Shown piece after piece: positions 17,633 through 26,924 of a stretch of DNA of 61,441 bases (the first letter of the stretch is position 1; the number at the start of each line of letters is the position of its first letter). The notes beneath the pieces were generated by a model. It was not told the DNA's origin. It ran no database searches and worked only from the letters and a program-made list of their open reading frames with translations. The DNA comes from Anaerolineae bacterium (GTDB lineage: Bacteria > Chloroflexota > Anaerolineae > J036 > Brachytrichaceae): positions 1-61,441 of the forward strand of contig CANJQH010000011.1 of the NCBI GenBank assembly GCA_947476335.1, written 5' to 3'. A program made the translations under genes and the position numbers.

Positions 17633-18877
17633 ATGGATATTCTGAGAATCGCCACCGCAGGCTCCGTCGACGACGGCAAAAGCACGCTTATCGGCCGCCT
17701 GCTCTATGACACCCGCTCTGTGCCGAAAGACAAGCTCGATGCCATCGACGCCGCCAGCAAGCGCCGCGGAGTGGATTTTCTCGACCTCTCACTCCTCACC
17801 GACGGCCTCATCGCCGAACGAGAACAGGGCATCACCATCGACGTCGCACACGTCTACTTCAGCACGCCGACGCGCAAATACATCATCGCCGACACACCCG
17901 GCCATTTCGAATACACTCGCAATATGGTCACCGGCGCATCTACCGCCGAAGTTTCAGTGATCCTCATCGACGCGCGCAACGGCATCGTCGAACAGACCGC
18001 GCGGCACTATGCCATCGCATGCATGCTGCGCATCCCGCACGTCATCGTCTGCGTCAACAAGATGGACCTGCTCAGTTACGACCACGCACGCTTCGACAAC
18101 ATCGTCGCGCAGTTTCGTACGCAGTTCACTGCCCTCAAGCCGGCTGCACAGCGGCTCGATTTTCTGCCCGCTTCTTCGCTGCACGGCGAAAATGTCACCC
18201 GCAGTTCACCACACATGCCGTGGTACACAGGTCCCACACTGCTGGAAATGCTCGAAGTTGCCGAGTCGCATCAGCCTCGCCACTTCGCCGCTCGCATGCA
18301 GGTGCAGACCGTCATTCGCCCGCGCACAGACGCGCTGCATGATTTCCGCGGCTATGCCGGCCGCATCTCCTCCGGCACATTCGCCGTCGGCGATGAAATT
18401 CTCGTGCTGCCCAACGAGCGCCGCACCCGCATCACCCGCATCCAGCGCTTTGGCGCCGACATCGAACGCGCTAAAGCCGGCGACTCCGTCACGATTCTGC
18501 TCGCCGACGACATCGACATCAGCCGCGGCTCCACCTTCTGCACATCCGATGCCGCACCCGACGCACGCCGCGAATTGCGCGCCCGCATCTGCTGGCTTGA
18601 CCGCACTCCGCTCGAGAATGGCAAGACTTACGTACTTCAGCACGGCATACAGCGCATGCGCGCCAAACTCGCACATCTCGAGTCCATCCTCGACGTCGTC
18701 GCTCAAACCGAAAGTGCAAATCCCGCAGCGCTCAAACTCAACGAAATCGGCATCGCCTCGCTGCGCCTCGCACAACCCGTCTACGCCGACGTCTACGCCG
18801 ACGTCCCCACCAACGGCGCATTCATCCTCATCGATGAATGGAGCAACACCACCGCCGGTGTGGGATTCGTGCTGTAA
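17633..18877 (+). CDS. cysN: Sulfate adenylyltransferase subunit 1 (CysN GTPase)
   Basis: A 414-residue translational-GTPase-like protein. The P-loop GSVDDGKST is at 10-18, switch II DTPGHFEYTRNM, and the base-recognition motif NKMD. EREQGITIDVAHVYF is diagnostic of CysN/NodQ. Domains II and III follow to the end. The length shows that no APS kinase (CysC) domain is fused. GTP hydrolysis by CysN drives APS formation by CysD. The C-terminal stretch contains a direct YADVYADV repeat. A degenerate family A element lies 12 bases after the stop. Confidence 0.96.
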   Translation: MDILRIATAGSVDDGKSTLIGRLLYDTRSVPKDKLDAIDAASKRRGVDFLDLSLLTDGLIAEREQGITIDVAHVYFSTPTRKYIIADTPGHFEYTRNMVTGASTAEVSVILIDARNGIVEQTARHYAIACMLRIPHVIVCVNKMDLLSYDHARFDNIVAQFRTQFTALKPAAQRLDFLPASSLHGENVTRSSPHMPWYTGPTLLEMLEVAESHQPRHFAARMQVQTVIRPRTDALHDFRGYAGRISSGTFAVGDEILVLPNERRTRITRIQRFGADIERAKAGDSVTILLADDIDISRGSTFCTSDAAPDARRELRARICWLDRTPLENGKTYVLQHGIQRMRAKLAHLESILDVVAQTESANPAALKLNEIGIASLRLAQPVYADVYADVPTNGAFILIDEWSNTTAGVGFVL

Positions 18878-18889
18878 ATCAGAAAAAAG

Positions 18890-19009
18890 GTACCTACTCA
18901 GGCCAGCCATTTTTCCAACGCGAAATATGTTGCTTTTCTCCGGGGCTTTTCTCCGAAATGAGAAATAATGCCTCTCACGGGAAATACTGACATAGGCCCG
19001 AGCAATTAA
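18890..19009. mobile_element. Family A element, copy 6 (degenerate)
   Basis: Left end GTACCTACTCAGGCCAGCC and inner CATTTTTCCAACGCGAAA are near-consensus. The right half (CACGGGAAATACTGACATAGG, CCCGAGCAATT) has drifted and the core no longer forms a perfect hairpin. The flanks are A-rich and do not give a clean duplication. It interrupts the otherwise tight operon between cysN and the sulfite reductase gene. Confidence 0.82.
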
Positions 19010-19022
19010 AAAAATCACAACC

Positions 19023-20681
19023 ATGTCAAATGTAAACGTCGAGCAAGTCAAACTCGAAAGTCGCGGACTACGTGGACCACTGGATGTCGACATCGAAAAT
19101 AGCGATGCCTTCCTCAGCGAAGCCGGCAAGGTGCTGATCAAATTTCACGGTTCGTACGAACAAACCAACCGCGATCAGCGCGGCGCTGTGGAAAAAGAAT
19201 ATTCGTTCATGATTCGCTCGAAGCTGCCCGGCGGCAAACTTACGGCCGAACAGTACATCACACACGACGACATCGCGTCGGAGTACGGCAACGAAACGCT
19301 GCGCATCACCACGCGCCAAGGCATTCAATTTCACGGCGTCATCAAAAGTGATCTGCGCAACACCATCCGTGCGCTGAACCACAAGCTCGTCACCACCTTC
19401 GGCGCATGCGGCGATGTGGTGCGCAACGTGATGTGCTGCCCGGCGCCGACGCGCGATCCACAACGCCTGATCGTGCAGCGCCTCGCCGACGAACTGAGCG
19501 CCGCCACGCTGCCACGCACGCGCGCGTATCACCAGATCTGGCTCGAGGGCGAATCGATCGTGCAGGACGAGGAGGACAAACTCTACGGACAAACGTACCT
19601 GCCACGAAAATTTAAGGTCGGCATCGCCTACGCCGGCGACAACTGCGTCGACGTTTTCACCAACGACGCCGGGTTGATCGCGCTCTTTGACGAAGCGAAT
19701 ACGCTGATCGGCTTTAACGTCGTCGCGGGCGGCGGCATGGGCCTGACGCACAACAATGACGAGACCTTCGCGCGTCTCGCCGACATCGTCGGCTTCGTCG
19801 CACCGGAGCACGCGCTCGAAGTCATCAAAGCCATCGTCACTGTGCACCGCGACTTCGGTGACCGCACGAATCGCAAGCACGCGCGCCTGAAATACGTGCT
19901 GCAGGAGTGGGGGCTGGAGAAATTCCGCACCGAACTGCAAAGCCGCGTATCTTTCCCCATCCACGATCCGCAGCCGATGCCCGACTTCGCCGTCGACGAT
20001 CACCTCGGCTGGAATGACGTTGGTGACGGCACGTGGTGTGTTGGCCTGCCCATCGACAGCGGCCGCATTGCAGACCGCGGCGTCAGTCGCCTGCGCAGCG
20101 GCCTGCGCCACATCGTCGAACAATTCCGCCCGTCCGTGCGGCTGACCGCGCAGCAGAACATCCTGCTCGCCGACATCCGCGCCGAGGACCGCGCCGCCAT
20201 CGAAGCGCAGCTCGACGAATACGGCATCGTCACCGTCGATCACATCACCGGCCTGCGCCGCAACAGCCTCGCCTGCCCGGCGCTGCCGACCTGCAGCCTT
20301 GCCATCACCGAAGCCGAGCGCGTACTCCCACACGTCATCGACGACATCGAAGGCATACTCGAAGAGACAGGCCTGATCCAGGAGCCGATCGTCCTGCGCA
20401 TGACCGGCTGCCCGAACGGCTGTGCGCGGCCATACGTCGCCGAGCTTGCGCTTGTTGGCCGCAGCCTGAACAAGTACGTAATCTACCTGGGTGGCAATGT
20501 GGCTGGCACACGCCTGGCGCGCCCGTTCCTCGACGTCGTGCCGATCGACAAAATCGGCGCCACGCTCAAGCCAGTGTTCGAACACTTCCGTGCCGAACGC
20601 AAGCCGGCCGAAGCATTCGGCGATTACTGCGACCGCGTCGGGTTCGAATATCTCAAGAGCTTCACGAGCGTCGCAAAGTAA
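19023..20681 (+). CDS. Ferredoxin-type sulfite (nitrite/sulfite) reductase
   Basis: A 552-residue siroheme and [4Fe-4S] reductase. TTRQGIQFHG lies in the first ferredoxin-like repeat, and VVRNVMCCPAPTRDP follows. The cluster and siroheme cysteines are in ACPALPTC (about 418-424) and GCPNGC (about 463-467), as in CysI/Sir. The single-chain length and the lack of a flavoprotein partner (CysJ) suggest ferredoxin as donor. It carries out the six-electron reduction of sulfite to sulfide; a nitrite reductase role is the alternative, but the neighbours favour sulfite. The stop is directly followed by the sirC start. Confidence 0.93.
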   Translation: MSNVNVEQVKLESRGLRGPLDVDIENSDAFLSEAGKVLIKFHGSYEQTNRDQRGAVEKEYSFMIRSKLPGGKLTAEQYITHDDIASEYGNETLRITTRQGIQFHGVIKSDLRNTIRALNHKLVTTFGACGDVVRNVMCCPAPTRDPQRLIVQRLADELSAATLPRTRAYHQIWLEGESIVQDEEDKLYGQTYLPRKFKVGIAYAGDNCVDVFTNDAGLIALFDEANTLIGFNVVAGGGMGLTHNNDETFARLADIVGFVAPEHALEVIKAIVTVHRDFGDRTNRKHARLKYVLQEWGLEKFRTELQSRVSFPIHDPQPMPDFAVDDHLGWNDVGDGTWCVGLPIDSGRIADRGVSRLRSGLRHIVEQFRPSVRLTAQQNILLADIRAEDRAAIEAQLDEYGIVTVDHITGLRRNSLACPALPTCSLAITEAERVLPHVIDDIEGILEETGLIQEPIVLRMTGCPNGCARPYVAELALVGRSLNKYVIYLGGNVAGTRLARPFLDVVPIDKIGATLKPVFEHFRAERKPAEAFGDYCDRVGFEYLKSFTSVAK

Positions 20682-21395
20682 ATGAACTTCTATCCGATCT
20701 ATCTCGACCTGCGCGGGCGCAGCGTGCTCGTCGTCGGTGGCGGACCGATCGCCACCGGCAAGGTGCACGGCTTTCTTGAGGCTGGCGCGCAGGTGACGGT
20801 AGTCGCTCCAGAAGTGAGTGCGGCAATTCAAAGCCGCAGCGAAGCGGGCGAACTGCATTGGTTTGCCCGCACCTTCAATGACGCTGACATCGAAGACATG
20901 TTTATCGTCATCGGTGCAACGGATGACAAAGCGCTCAACGCGCGCGTGTATCAGCTCGCCAGCGCGCAGCAGCGCGTAGCCAACGCCGTCGACGATCTCG
21001 ACAACTGCAACTTCATCGCGCCCGCCATTGCGCGACGCGGCGAGCTGCAAGTGGCCGTGTCCACCGGCGGCGCAAGCCCGGCGCTGGCCAAGCAAATCCG
21101 CGATCGCATCGAGCTGGAATTGCTCACCGAGGATGCCGCAACACTAGCGGATTTTCTGCGCAGCTGGCGCCCGGCCGTGAAGGACACAATTCCAACCTAT
21201 CAGCGGCGGCAGGCATTCTGGGAAGGTGTGCTCGAATCATGTGCGCCGGCGCTGCTGGCCGCTGGCGAATCCGAATGCGCCGCCGACGTGATGCGCATCT
21301 GCCTCGCGCGCTCGACGCAGCAGCACGATGCACACGCGCGCTGCGCCGCACATCCCGAGCACACCGCGCGGTGCCGCGCATGCAAAGGGGTTTGA
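20682..21395 (+). CDS. Precorrin-2 dehydrogenase / sirohydrochlorin ferrochelatase (SirC/Met8-like)
   Basis: A 237-residue protein beginning immediately after the sulfite reductase stop. VLVVGGGPIATGKVHGFLEAGA is the NAD-binding Rossmann loop, and NAVDDLDNCNFIAPAIARRGELQVAVSTGGASPALAKQIR is the CysG N-terminal signature. It oxidises precorrin-2 and, in bifunctional members, inserts iron to make siroheme, the cofactor of the preceding gene product. The C-terminal tail is Cys/His-rich (QQHDAHARCAAHPEHTARC), unlike most relatives, and could bind metal. CobA begins one base after its stop. Confidence 0.92.
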   Translation: MNFYPIYLDLRGRSVLVVGGGPIATGKVHGFLEAGAQVTVVAPEVSAAIQSRSEAGELHWFARTFNDADIEDMFIVIGATDDKALNARVYQLASAQQRVANAVDDLDNCNFIAPAIARRGELQVAVSTGGASPALAKQIRDRIELELLTEDAATLADFLRSWRPAVKDTIPTYQRRQAFWEGVLESCAPALLAAGESECAADVMRICLARSTQQHDAHARCAAHPEHTARCRACKGV

Positions 21396-21396
21396 C

Positions 21397-22164
21397 ATGA
21401 ACAACGGCCGCCTCATCCTCGTCGGCGCCGGGCCCGGCGATCCGGATCTGATCACAATCCGCGGCATGCGTGCGCTGCAGCAAGCCGATGTTGTGCTCTA
21501 CGACCGGCTGGCTCATCCCGATCTGCTTGCATATGCGCCATCGCACGCCGAACGCATCGACGTCGGCAAAGCACCTGGCAAGGGCGGCACACCGAAGCAA
21601 CAGCACATCAACGCGCTGCTCGTCGAACATGCGCGTGCCGGGCGAATCGTGGTGCGGCTGAAGGGTGGCGACCCATTCGTCTTCGGCCGCGGCGGCGAGG
21701 AAATTCTGGCCGCGCGCGCGGCGGGCATCGCTGTGGAAATCATCCCCGGCGTCACCTCAGCAATCGCCGTACCTGAAATGGCATTCATTCCGGTGACGCA
21801 TCGCGGCGTGGCCGCCGCATTCGGCGTGTTCTCAGCGCACGCAGCCGCCGACGACGCCGCACCTGCGCCCGACGGCGCGCATATCGACTGGTCCATCGCC
21901 GCACGCATGCCGACCACAATTTTTCTGATGGGCGTCGAAGCACTGCCCGTCATCGCCGCGCGCATGATCGAACACGGCCGCAGCGCAGACACAGCCGTCG
22001 CCGTGATCGAGCGCGGCGCCACGCCGGAGCAACGCGTCATCGTCGGCACGCTGCAGAACATCGTCGCCGCGTGCGCCGACGTGCGCCCGCCGGCCACCAT
22101 CGTGGTGGGCGAAGTCGTGCAGCTGCGTGACGCACTAAATTCCGCCGCCGTCCTCAAAGCCTGA
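21397..22164 (+). CDS. cobA: Uroporphyrinogen-III C-methyltransferase
   Basis: A 255-residue SUMT. LVGAGPGDPDLITIRGMRAL binds SAM, VVLYDRLAHPDLL, RLKGGDPFVFGRGGEE and PGVTSAIAVPEMAFIPVTHRG are all signature segments. It makes precorrin-2 for the SirC step, so the sulfur locus carries its own siroheme supply. The ATG follows the sirC stop by one base. Its last 30 bases overlap the convergent Lrp gene. Confidence 0.95.
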   Translation: MNNGRLILVGAGPGDPDLITIRGMRALQQADVVLYDRLAHPDLLAYAPSHAERIDVGKAPGKGGTPKQQHINALLVEHARAGRIVVRLKGGDPFVFGRGGEEILAARAAGIAVEIIPGVTSAIAVPEMAFIPVTHRGVAAAFGVFSAHAAADDAAPAPDGAHIDWSIAARMPTTIFLMGVEALPVIAARMIEHGRSADTAVAVIERGATPEQRVIVGTLQNIVAACADVRPPATIVVGEVVQLRDALNSAAVLKA

Positions 22165-22629
22165 TTTCACTTTGATGCCTTCGGTCACCACGCGCTTATT
22201 CAGCACAGATGACAGCATGACTGAGGCTGTGACCTGGCCAAAGCGCACGAAGTGATCGACCACGTTTTCGAGCTGCCACAGTGATGGCACGGCAACTTTC
22301 AGAATGTACGAATCCGCACCGGTGCCACGATGGCATTCGAGGACTTCCGGCACCGACCGAACCACGCCGAGCAATTCGGTCACCGGCCCGTGTACAGAGA
22401 TACGAAGAAAAGCAGTGATGCCATACCCCAGGCTGCTCAAATTAATTTCGGCCCGATAGCCGGCGATAACGCCCATGCTTTCCAGACGGTGAATACGCTC
22501 CGCAGCGGCAGGGCGCGATAAATGAATGGTGCGGCCCAGCTCGGCGTACGACAGCCGCGCATCCTTCTGTAATTCACTAAGGATGATCCAGTCTGTCTCG
22601 TCAAGTTGGCTACGAAGATCGTCACTCAT
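22135..22629 (-). CDS. Lrp/AsnC-family transcriptional regulator
   Basis: A 164-residue protein. Residues about 9-60 form the helix-turn-helix (LDETDWIILSELQKDARLSY, then LSRPAAAERIHRLES); residues about 70-150 form the RAM ligand-binding domain (GVIAGYRAEINL to GADSYILKVAV). Such regulators sense amino acids or related metabolites and assemble as octamers. It is convergent with cobA and overlaps its end by 30 bases, so both mRNAs would be complementary there. Whether it controls the sulfur genes cannot be seen. Confidence 0.93.
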   Translation of the reverse strand: MSDDLRSQLDETDWIILSELQKDARLSYAELGRTIHLSRPAAAERIHRLESMGVIAGYRAEINLSSLGYGITAFLRISVHGPVTELLGVVRSVPEVLECHRGTGADSYILKVAVPSLWQLENVVDHFVRFGQVTASVMLSSVLNKRVVTEGIKVKSGFEDGGGI

Positions 22630-22899
22630 GCAAAGATCACTTTACGCGAATTACACGTTCATGAAAAGAAAATAAGCATCGAAACGTTCGTCATTCACGC
22701 ATCATTCATGCGAAATGAAGAAGATGAAGAAGCTGGGGAAGAGTTTCGGATTGCAGATTGCGGTACGGTAAGCGTCCATCTGCCGTCCATCTGCCGTCCA
22801 TCGTCTTCTCAAAACGAGTGTATCTGCTGTTGAGAGCGAGTTGCATTTCCTCACGCGAGGCCGGCCATCTGAATCTGCCCCAAGCCGCGGATGCGCCCC
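22630..22899. other. Intergenic stretch without visible genes
   Basis: No coding frame is convincing. The words CCATCTGCCGT repeat in tandem near 22780-22800, like the GGACGG-type repeats at 52628-52790. The rest has no pattern I can name. Confidence 0.5.
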
Positions 22900-23268
22900 T
22901 CAGAACCACGCGATCAGCTTCGGCACGAAAATCAGCGCGCCGACGACGACGGCGGTTACGGCAGTAACCAGTACGGCGGCGGCGGCGCAGTCCTTTGCAG
23001 CGCGCGCAAGCGGATGAATCTCGGGCGAAGTTTTGTCGACGATGGCCTCGAGCGCGGTGTTGATCAGCTCCGCCTGCCAGACCAGCCCGATCGTGATTAC
23101 GAGCGCGACCCATTCACCCCTCGACGCGCGCAACACGAAGCCGGCCACGATCACACCGAGCGTGACCGCGGCATGGGTGCGCATGTTGCGCTGTGTATTC
23201 AGCGCCAGGCGCACCCCGTTCGCGGCATGACGCAGGGAGCGCAGGAAAGAAGGGGAACGGGAAGACAT
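22900..23268 (-). CDS. dgkA: Diacylglycerol/undecaprenol kinase family
   Basis: A 122-residue small integral membrane kinase with three hydrophobic helices. The signature ELINTALEAIVDKTSPEIHPLARAAKDCAAAAVL is clear, with the catalytic Glu region between helices. In Gram-positive-like bacteria this family phosphorylates undecaprenol. I use ATG 23268 (MSSRSPSFL); the upstream extension is only the heptamer repeat. Confidence 0.93.
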   Translation of the reverse strand: MSSRSPSFLRSLRHAANGVRLALNTQRNMRTHAAVTLGVIVAGFVLRASRGEWVALVITIGLVWQAELINTALEAIVDKTSPEIHPLARAAKDCAAAAVLVTAVTAVVVGALIFVPKLIAWF

Positions 23269-23269
23269 T

Positions 23270-23340
23270 GGAATTTCAGATTTCAGATTAGGGAGTATGT
23301 TCTTCAATCTAAAATCTAAAATCTAAAATCTAAAATCTGG
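23270..23340. repeat. Heptamer array, inverted halves
   Basis: ATTTCAGATTTCAGATT on the left faces five heptamers of AATCTAA/AAATCTA type on the right, separated by about 16 bases, so the two halves can pair. It lies between dgkA and the RlmI-like gene and no family A element has inserted here. Confidence 0.75.
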
Positions 23341-23347
23341 AAACTTT

Positions 23348-24580
23348 CTACTCAACCCTCGCCACCACCCCTTTCAGGTATTCCGATTCCGGATAGCTCA
23401 GCAGCACCGGATGATCGCTCGCCTGCGAGAGACGCTCGACGATGCGCACATTGCGGTGCGCTTCCAGCGCCGCGACGGCGATGCTCTGCTGAAAAAGCGC
23501 TGCATCGACGACGCCACTACACGAAAACGTGGCCAGCACACCGCCGGGCCGCACGAGCGCGAGTGCGGCGCGATTCAAATCTTTATAAGCGCGCGTGGCC
23601 CGTTCGAGCTGTGACGGCGTATGCGCATACTTGGGCGGATCGAGCACCACAACGTCGAAGAGCTCCCCGGCGGTGCGCCGATGGCGCAGGTCTTCAAGCG
23701 CATCGGCGACCACATGGGTTACTTCACTGACGCCGTTGAGTTCGGCGTTGGTGCGCGCAAGGGCGAGCGCGTCCTGCGACGAGTCCACGTTCGTGACATG
23801 CTGCGCGCCGGCGGCAAGGGCGTACACCGAGAAGGCGCCACTGAAGCTGAATGAGTTCAGCACGCGCGCGCCACGGCAATAGGCCGCCACACGCCGCCGA
23901 TTGTCGCGCTGATCAAGATAGAAGCCGGTCTTCTGGCCGCTGCTCAGATCGACGAGGAAACGCAGCCCACCCTCACGAATTTGTACCGATGCCGGGCCAG
24001 ACGCAGATTCGCGCTGTTGCGCACGCACCAGGCGCATGTTGTTGCCCAGCTCAGAGCGCAACCGCTCCTCGTCGATGCGTTCGAGGACGCGCGCGGCGCC
24101 GGTGCTTTCCTGCAGCGCCGAAACGATGATGTCGCGCACGCGCAGCGCGCACAGCGCCGAAAACTCGACGACGATCTGGCCGGCATATTCATCGGCAATG
24201 ACGCCCGGCAATCCATCGCTTTCTCCGAAGACAAGGCGGCGTGCATCAGTCTCGGCCAGCAGTGGATCGACATTCCGGCGCGCGATGGCAGCGGCGACGC
24301 GCGCACGCCAAAAAGCCTCATCGACCACCTCGTCGCGCCGCCAGGTCAGCAGCCGTACGACGATCGGCGACAGGCGATTCAGCACGCCGCGAGCGAGCCA
24401 TTCGCCCTTGTTGTCTTGCACATCAACTACATCGCCATCGGACGGCCCGCCGTCAATCGACTTAACGGCGCCGCTGAACAGGCGCGGATGATGGGCGCGG
24501 ACGCTTTTATCGCGGCCGCTCTTGAGGGTGAGGGTCTTCGTTTGGTCTGAAATCGTAACAATCCTTGCGAACTCAATCAC
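23348..24580 (-). CDS. RlmI-like class I SAM-dependent rRNA methyltransferase
   Basis: About 400 residues. An N-terminal PUA-like domain (LKSGRDKSVRAHHPRLFSGAVKS) precedes the Rossmann methyltransferase: VDLSSGQKTGFYLDQRDNRRRV, LNSFSFSGAFSVYALAAGA, and the catalytic motif VVLDPPKYAHT. The family methylates cytosine in 23S rRNA (E. coli position 1962) or other RNA. The open frame starts at 24580, but family relatives begin near its residue 15-18, so the true start could be a later codon. Confidence 0.88.
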   Translation of the reverse strand: MIEFARIVTISDQTKTLTLKSGRDKSVRAHHPRLFSGAVKSIDGGPSDGDVVDVQDNKGEWLARGVLNRLSPIVVRLLTWRRDEVVDEAFWRARVAAAIARRNVDPLLAETDARRLVFGESDGLPGVIADEYAGQIVVEFSALCALRVRDIIVSALQESTGAARVLERIDEERLRSELGNNMRLVRAQQRESASGPASVQIREGGLRFLVDLSSGQKTGFYLDQRDNRRRVAAYCRGARVLNSFSFSGAFSVYALAAGAQHVTNVDSSQDALALARTNAELNGVSEVTHVVADALEDLRHRRTAGELFDVVVLDPPKYAHTPSQLERATRAYKDLNRAALALVRPGGVLATFSCSGVVDAALFQQSIAVAALEAHRNVRIVERLSQASDHPVLLSYPESEYLKGVVARVE

Positions 24581-24583
24581 AAC

Positions 24584-24627
24584 TACTCAGCATCAGGTCA
24601 ATATTCCGCACAAAATTCCCACAAAAC
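24584..24627. mobile_element. Family A fragment (one end only)
   Basis: CAACTACTCAGCATCAGGTCAATATT then CCGCACAAAA resembles the left end of family A in the GGAAATACTGAT-side orientation. No matching right end lies before the tandem repeat that follows, so this is a remnant. Confidence 0.5.
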
Positions 24628-24649
24628 ATGCCGTGCCTTTATCTCTGTC

Positions 24650-24800
24650 CATCTCTTTTCTATAAACCCTTTTCTATAAACCCTGTCCTATAAACCCTGT
24701 CCTATAGAAAGGCCCTATAGAAAGACTCTTATAGAAAGACTCTATAGAAAGGCTCTAAAAAAAAGCTCTAAAAAAAGGCTCTAAAAAAAGGCTCTAAAGA
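24650..24800. repeat. Degenerate 13-14-base tandem repeat
   Basis: About eleven units run from TTTCTATAAACCC through TGTCCTATAAACCC and AAAGACTCTATAG to AAAGGCTCTAAAA. Neighbouring units resemble each other more than distant ones, as expected for stepwise tandem duplication. The first and middle units are partly complementary (CTATAAACCC/GGGCC-CTATAG type), so a hairpin is possible. Confidence 0.8.
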
Positions 24801-24801
24801 A

Positions 24802-24936
24802 GTAACGATTCAGGCCTAAGCCTAAATCAGTATTTCCCACAAAACACGTGATTCTGTCCCCTATGGGGAAAGAATCACGTGTTTTGCGTTAGACAACATG
24901 TTTTGCAACGAAAAATCGTGCAACCTGAGTAGTTGC
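24802..24936. mobile_element. Family A element, copy 7 (diverged)
   Basis: Ends GTAACGATTCAGGCCTAA and CAACCTGAGTAGTTGC. Core hairpin AAAACACGTGATTCTGTCCCC with its near complement, plus an additional ACATGTTTTGC segment on the right. The flanks share only CTAAA, offset by one base. The right end stops one base before the stop codon of the small membrane protein gene. Confidence 0.85.
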
Positions 24937-24937
24937 G

Positions 24938-25174
24938 CTAAATTACGAACGAAAGCGCGAGCATCACCACCACCATGCTGATGAAGATGATAAAAGTGCG
25001 GCGCAGATCGCCAATCACTTCCTTGTATTCGAAGCGCATGTCGAGCGGAATGGCGGTATCGCCGGTGACAGATGCGACAGCAGTGGCCACATCTGGAGCA
25101 GCAGCACCAGATGCAACGAAATAAGCCTCGGGAGGCAGGTTGGGCGTGCGAAGGCGGCGGGATTTCTTAGACAT
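24938..25174 (-). CDS. Small membrane protein of unknown function
   Basis: A 78-residue protein: a basic start (MSKKSRRLRTP), an Ala/Val/Asp-rich middle, then FEYKEVIGDLRRTFIIFISMVVVMLALSFVI with one C-terminal transmembrane helix. The pattern suggests a tail-anchored cytoplasmic protein. I do not recognise a family. ATG 25174 is preferred over an upstream ATG at 25183. The methyltransferase gene upstream ends only about 40 bases away on the same strand, so the two could be cotranscribed. Confidence 0.7.
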   Translation of the reverse strand: MSKKSRRLRTPNLPPEAYFVASGAAAPDVATAVASVTGDTAIPLDMRFEYKEVIGDLRRTFIIFISMVVVMLALSFVI

Positions 25175-25216
25175 GGTAATCATTTGATCGCAGTTCGGTG
25201 ATAAACCGAACCGCGG

Positions 25217-26014
25217 CTATTTTGTACCGACAGCGAACACCTCGCGCTGGAAGAACCACGCGAAAGGAATCCAGTTGAACGCGATATGGCGCAACGCACT
25301 CAGCACGGCGCCTTCGCCACGATTCTGCGGCGGCGTATCCAGCCAGACGCGCACAGCGCGAAAGCCGGCCTTGAGCAGCACACGGCGCATGCGCAGAATG
25401 TCCTGCTCATTGACGTGCACTTCGGTGTTGATTTCGACGTTGAGCGCGCGCGGATTGGCGGGATATTTCGCGCCATGGCCCATCACAGAACGGACAGCGC
25501 GCACAACCGGATACGCGTATGCGTCGTACCAGCGATTCGGCGCAGTATGCACGATGATGCGACCACCGGGCTTCAGCACGCGCTGCACTTCGTGCAGACA
25601 AGCATCGAGCTCCCACGGATGCAGGTGTTCGACGACGTCGAACATCAACACGCGATCGAAGGATTCGCTGGCGAAGGGCAGAGATTTCGCATCCGCACGG
25701 CCGAGGCCGTAAGAGCCGGATTCGTCCTGCATCACGCGATGCGTCATGGCGACGGCGACGCGCGCATAATCGACGCCAATACTGACGGCGCCGAGGCGCG
25801 CCACATGGCGCACGATCTCGCCGCGGCCGCAGCCCAGGTCGAGCACGCGCATGCCGGGTTCGACGGAGGCGAATTCAAACGCCTGCCGCAGCCGCCGAGA
25901 GAGATGCTCACCTTCGGACGAATTGAATTCCTCGTACCCCTCACACGCCGTTAGAAAATAGGTTTCGTCGTAGAGGTCGGAGGACAGGGGTTTTTCGCGG
26001 GATTCGTTGCTCAT
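25217..26014 (-). CDS. Class I SAM-dependent methyltransferase
   Basis: A 265-residue Methyltransf_11/25-type enzyme. Motif I is VLDLGCGRGEIVRH, the acidic loop is IGVDYARVAV, and motif IV/post-I is RVLMFDVVEHLHPWELDACL. Motif VI follows as RVLKPGGRIIVHTAPNRWYD. The substrate is unknown. The C-terminal part is hydrophobic (FNWIPFAWFFQREVF), hinting at a lipid- or membrane-linked acceptor; this is speculation. Confidence 0.88.
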   Translation of the reverse strand: MSNESREKPLSSDLYDETYFLTACEGYEEFNSSEGEHLSRRLRQAFEFASVEPGMRVLDLGCGRGEIVRHVARLGAVSIGVDYARVAVAMTHRVMQDESGSYGLGRADAKSLPFASESFDRVLMFDVVEHLHPWELDACLHEVQRVLKPGGRIIVHTAPNRWYDAYAYPVVRAVRSVMGHGAKYPANPRALNVEINTEVHVNEQDILRMRRVLLKAGFRAVRVWLDTPPQNRGEGAVLSALRHIAFNWIPFAWFFQREVFAVGTK

Positions 26015-26070
26015 GACGGGCTTGCCGGCGTATTCTACCGTTCGACGGAGGAAGTGCTACCATCCCGCCC

Positions 26071-26799
<729 letters not shown>

Positions 26800-26812
26800 G
26801 ATTTCAGATTTC

Positions 26813-26924
26813 GTAACTACTCAGGCCCAAATCAGTATTTCCCGCGAAACACACTATTCTCTCCCCCTTCGGGGGAGAGAATAGTGTGTTTCGCGTTGGA
26901 AAAATGGCTGGCCTGAGTAGTTAC
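26813..26924. mobile_element. Family A element, copy 8
   Basis: A complete 112-bp copy in the opposite orientation to copies 3 and 5. Ends GTAACTACTCAGGCC and GGCCTGAGTAGTTAC. Flanks CAGATTTC on both sides (26805-26812 and 26925-26932), though the surrounding heptamer array would produce such repeats anyway. Core ACACTATTCTCTCCCCC with loop TTCG. Confidence 0.95.

Noticed and set aside
19068-21095. A 675-codon minus-strand frame opposite the sulfite reductase and sirC genes
   Set aside because: Spans two well-identified genes on the other strand and shows no domain or ribosome site.
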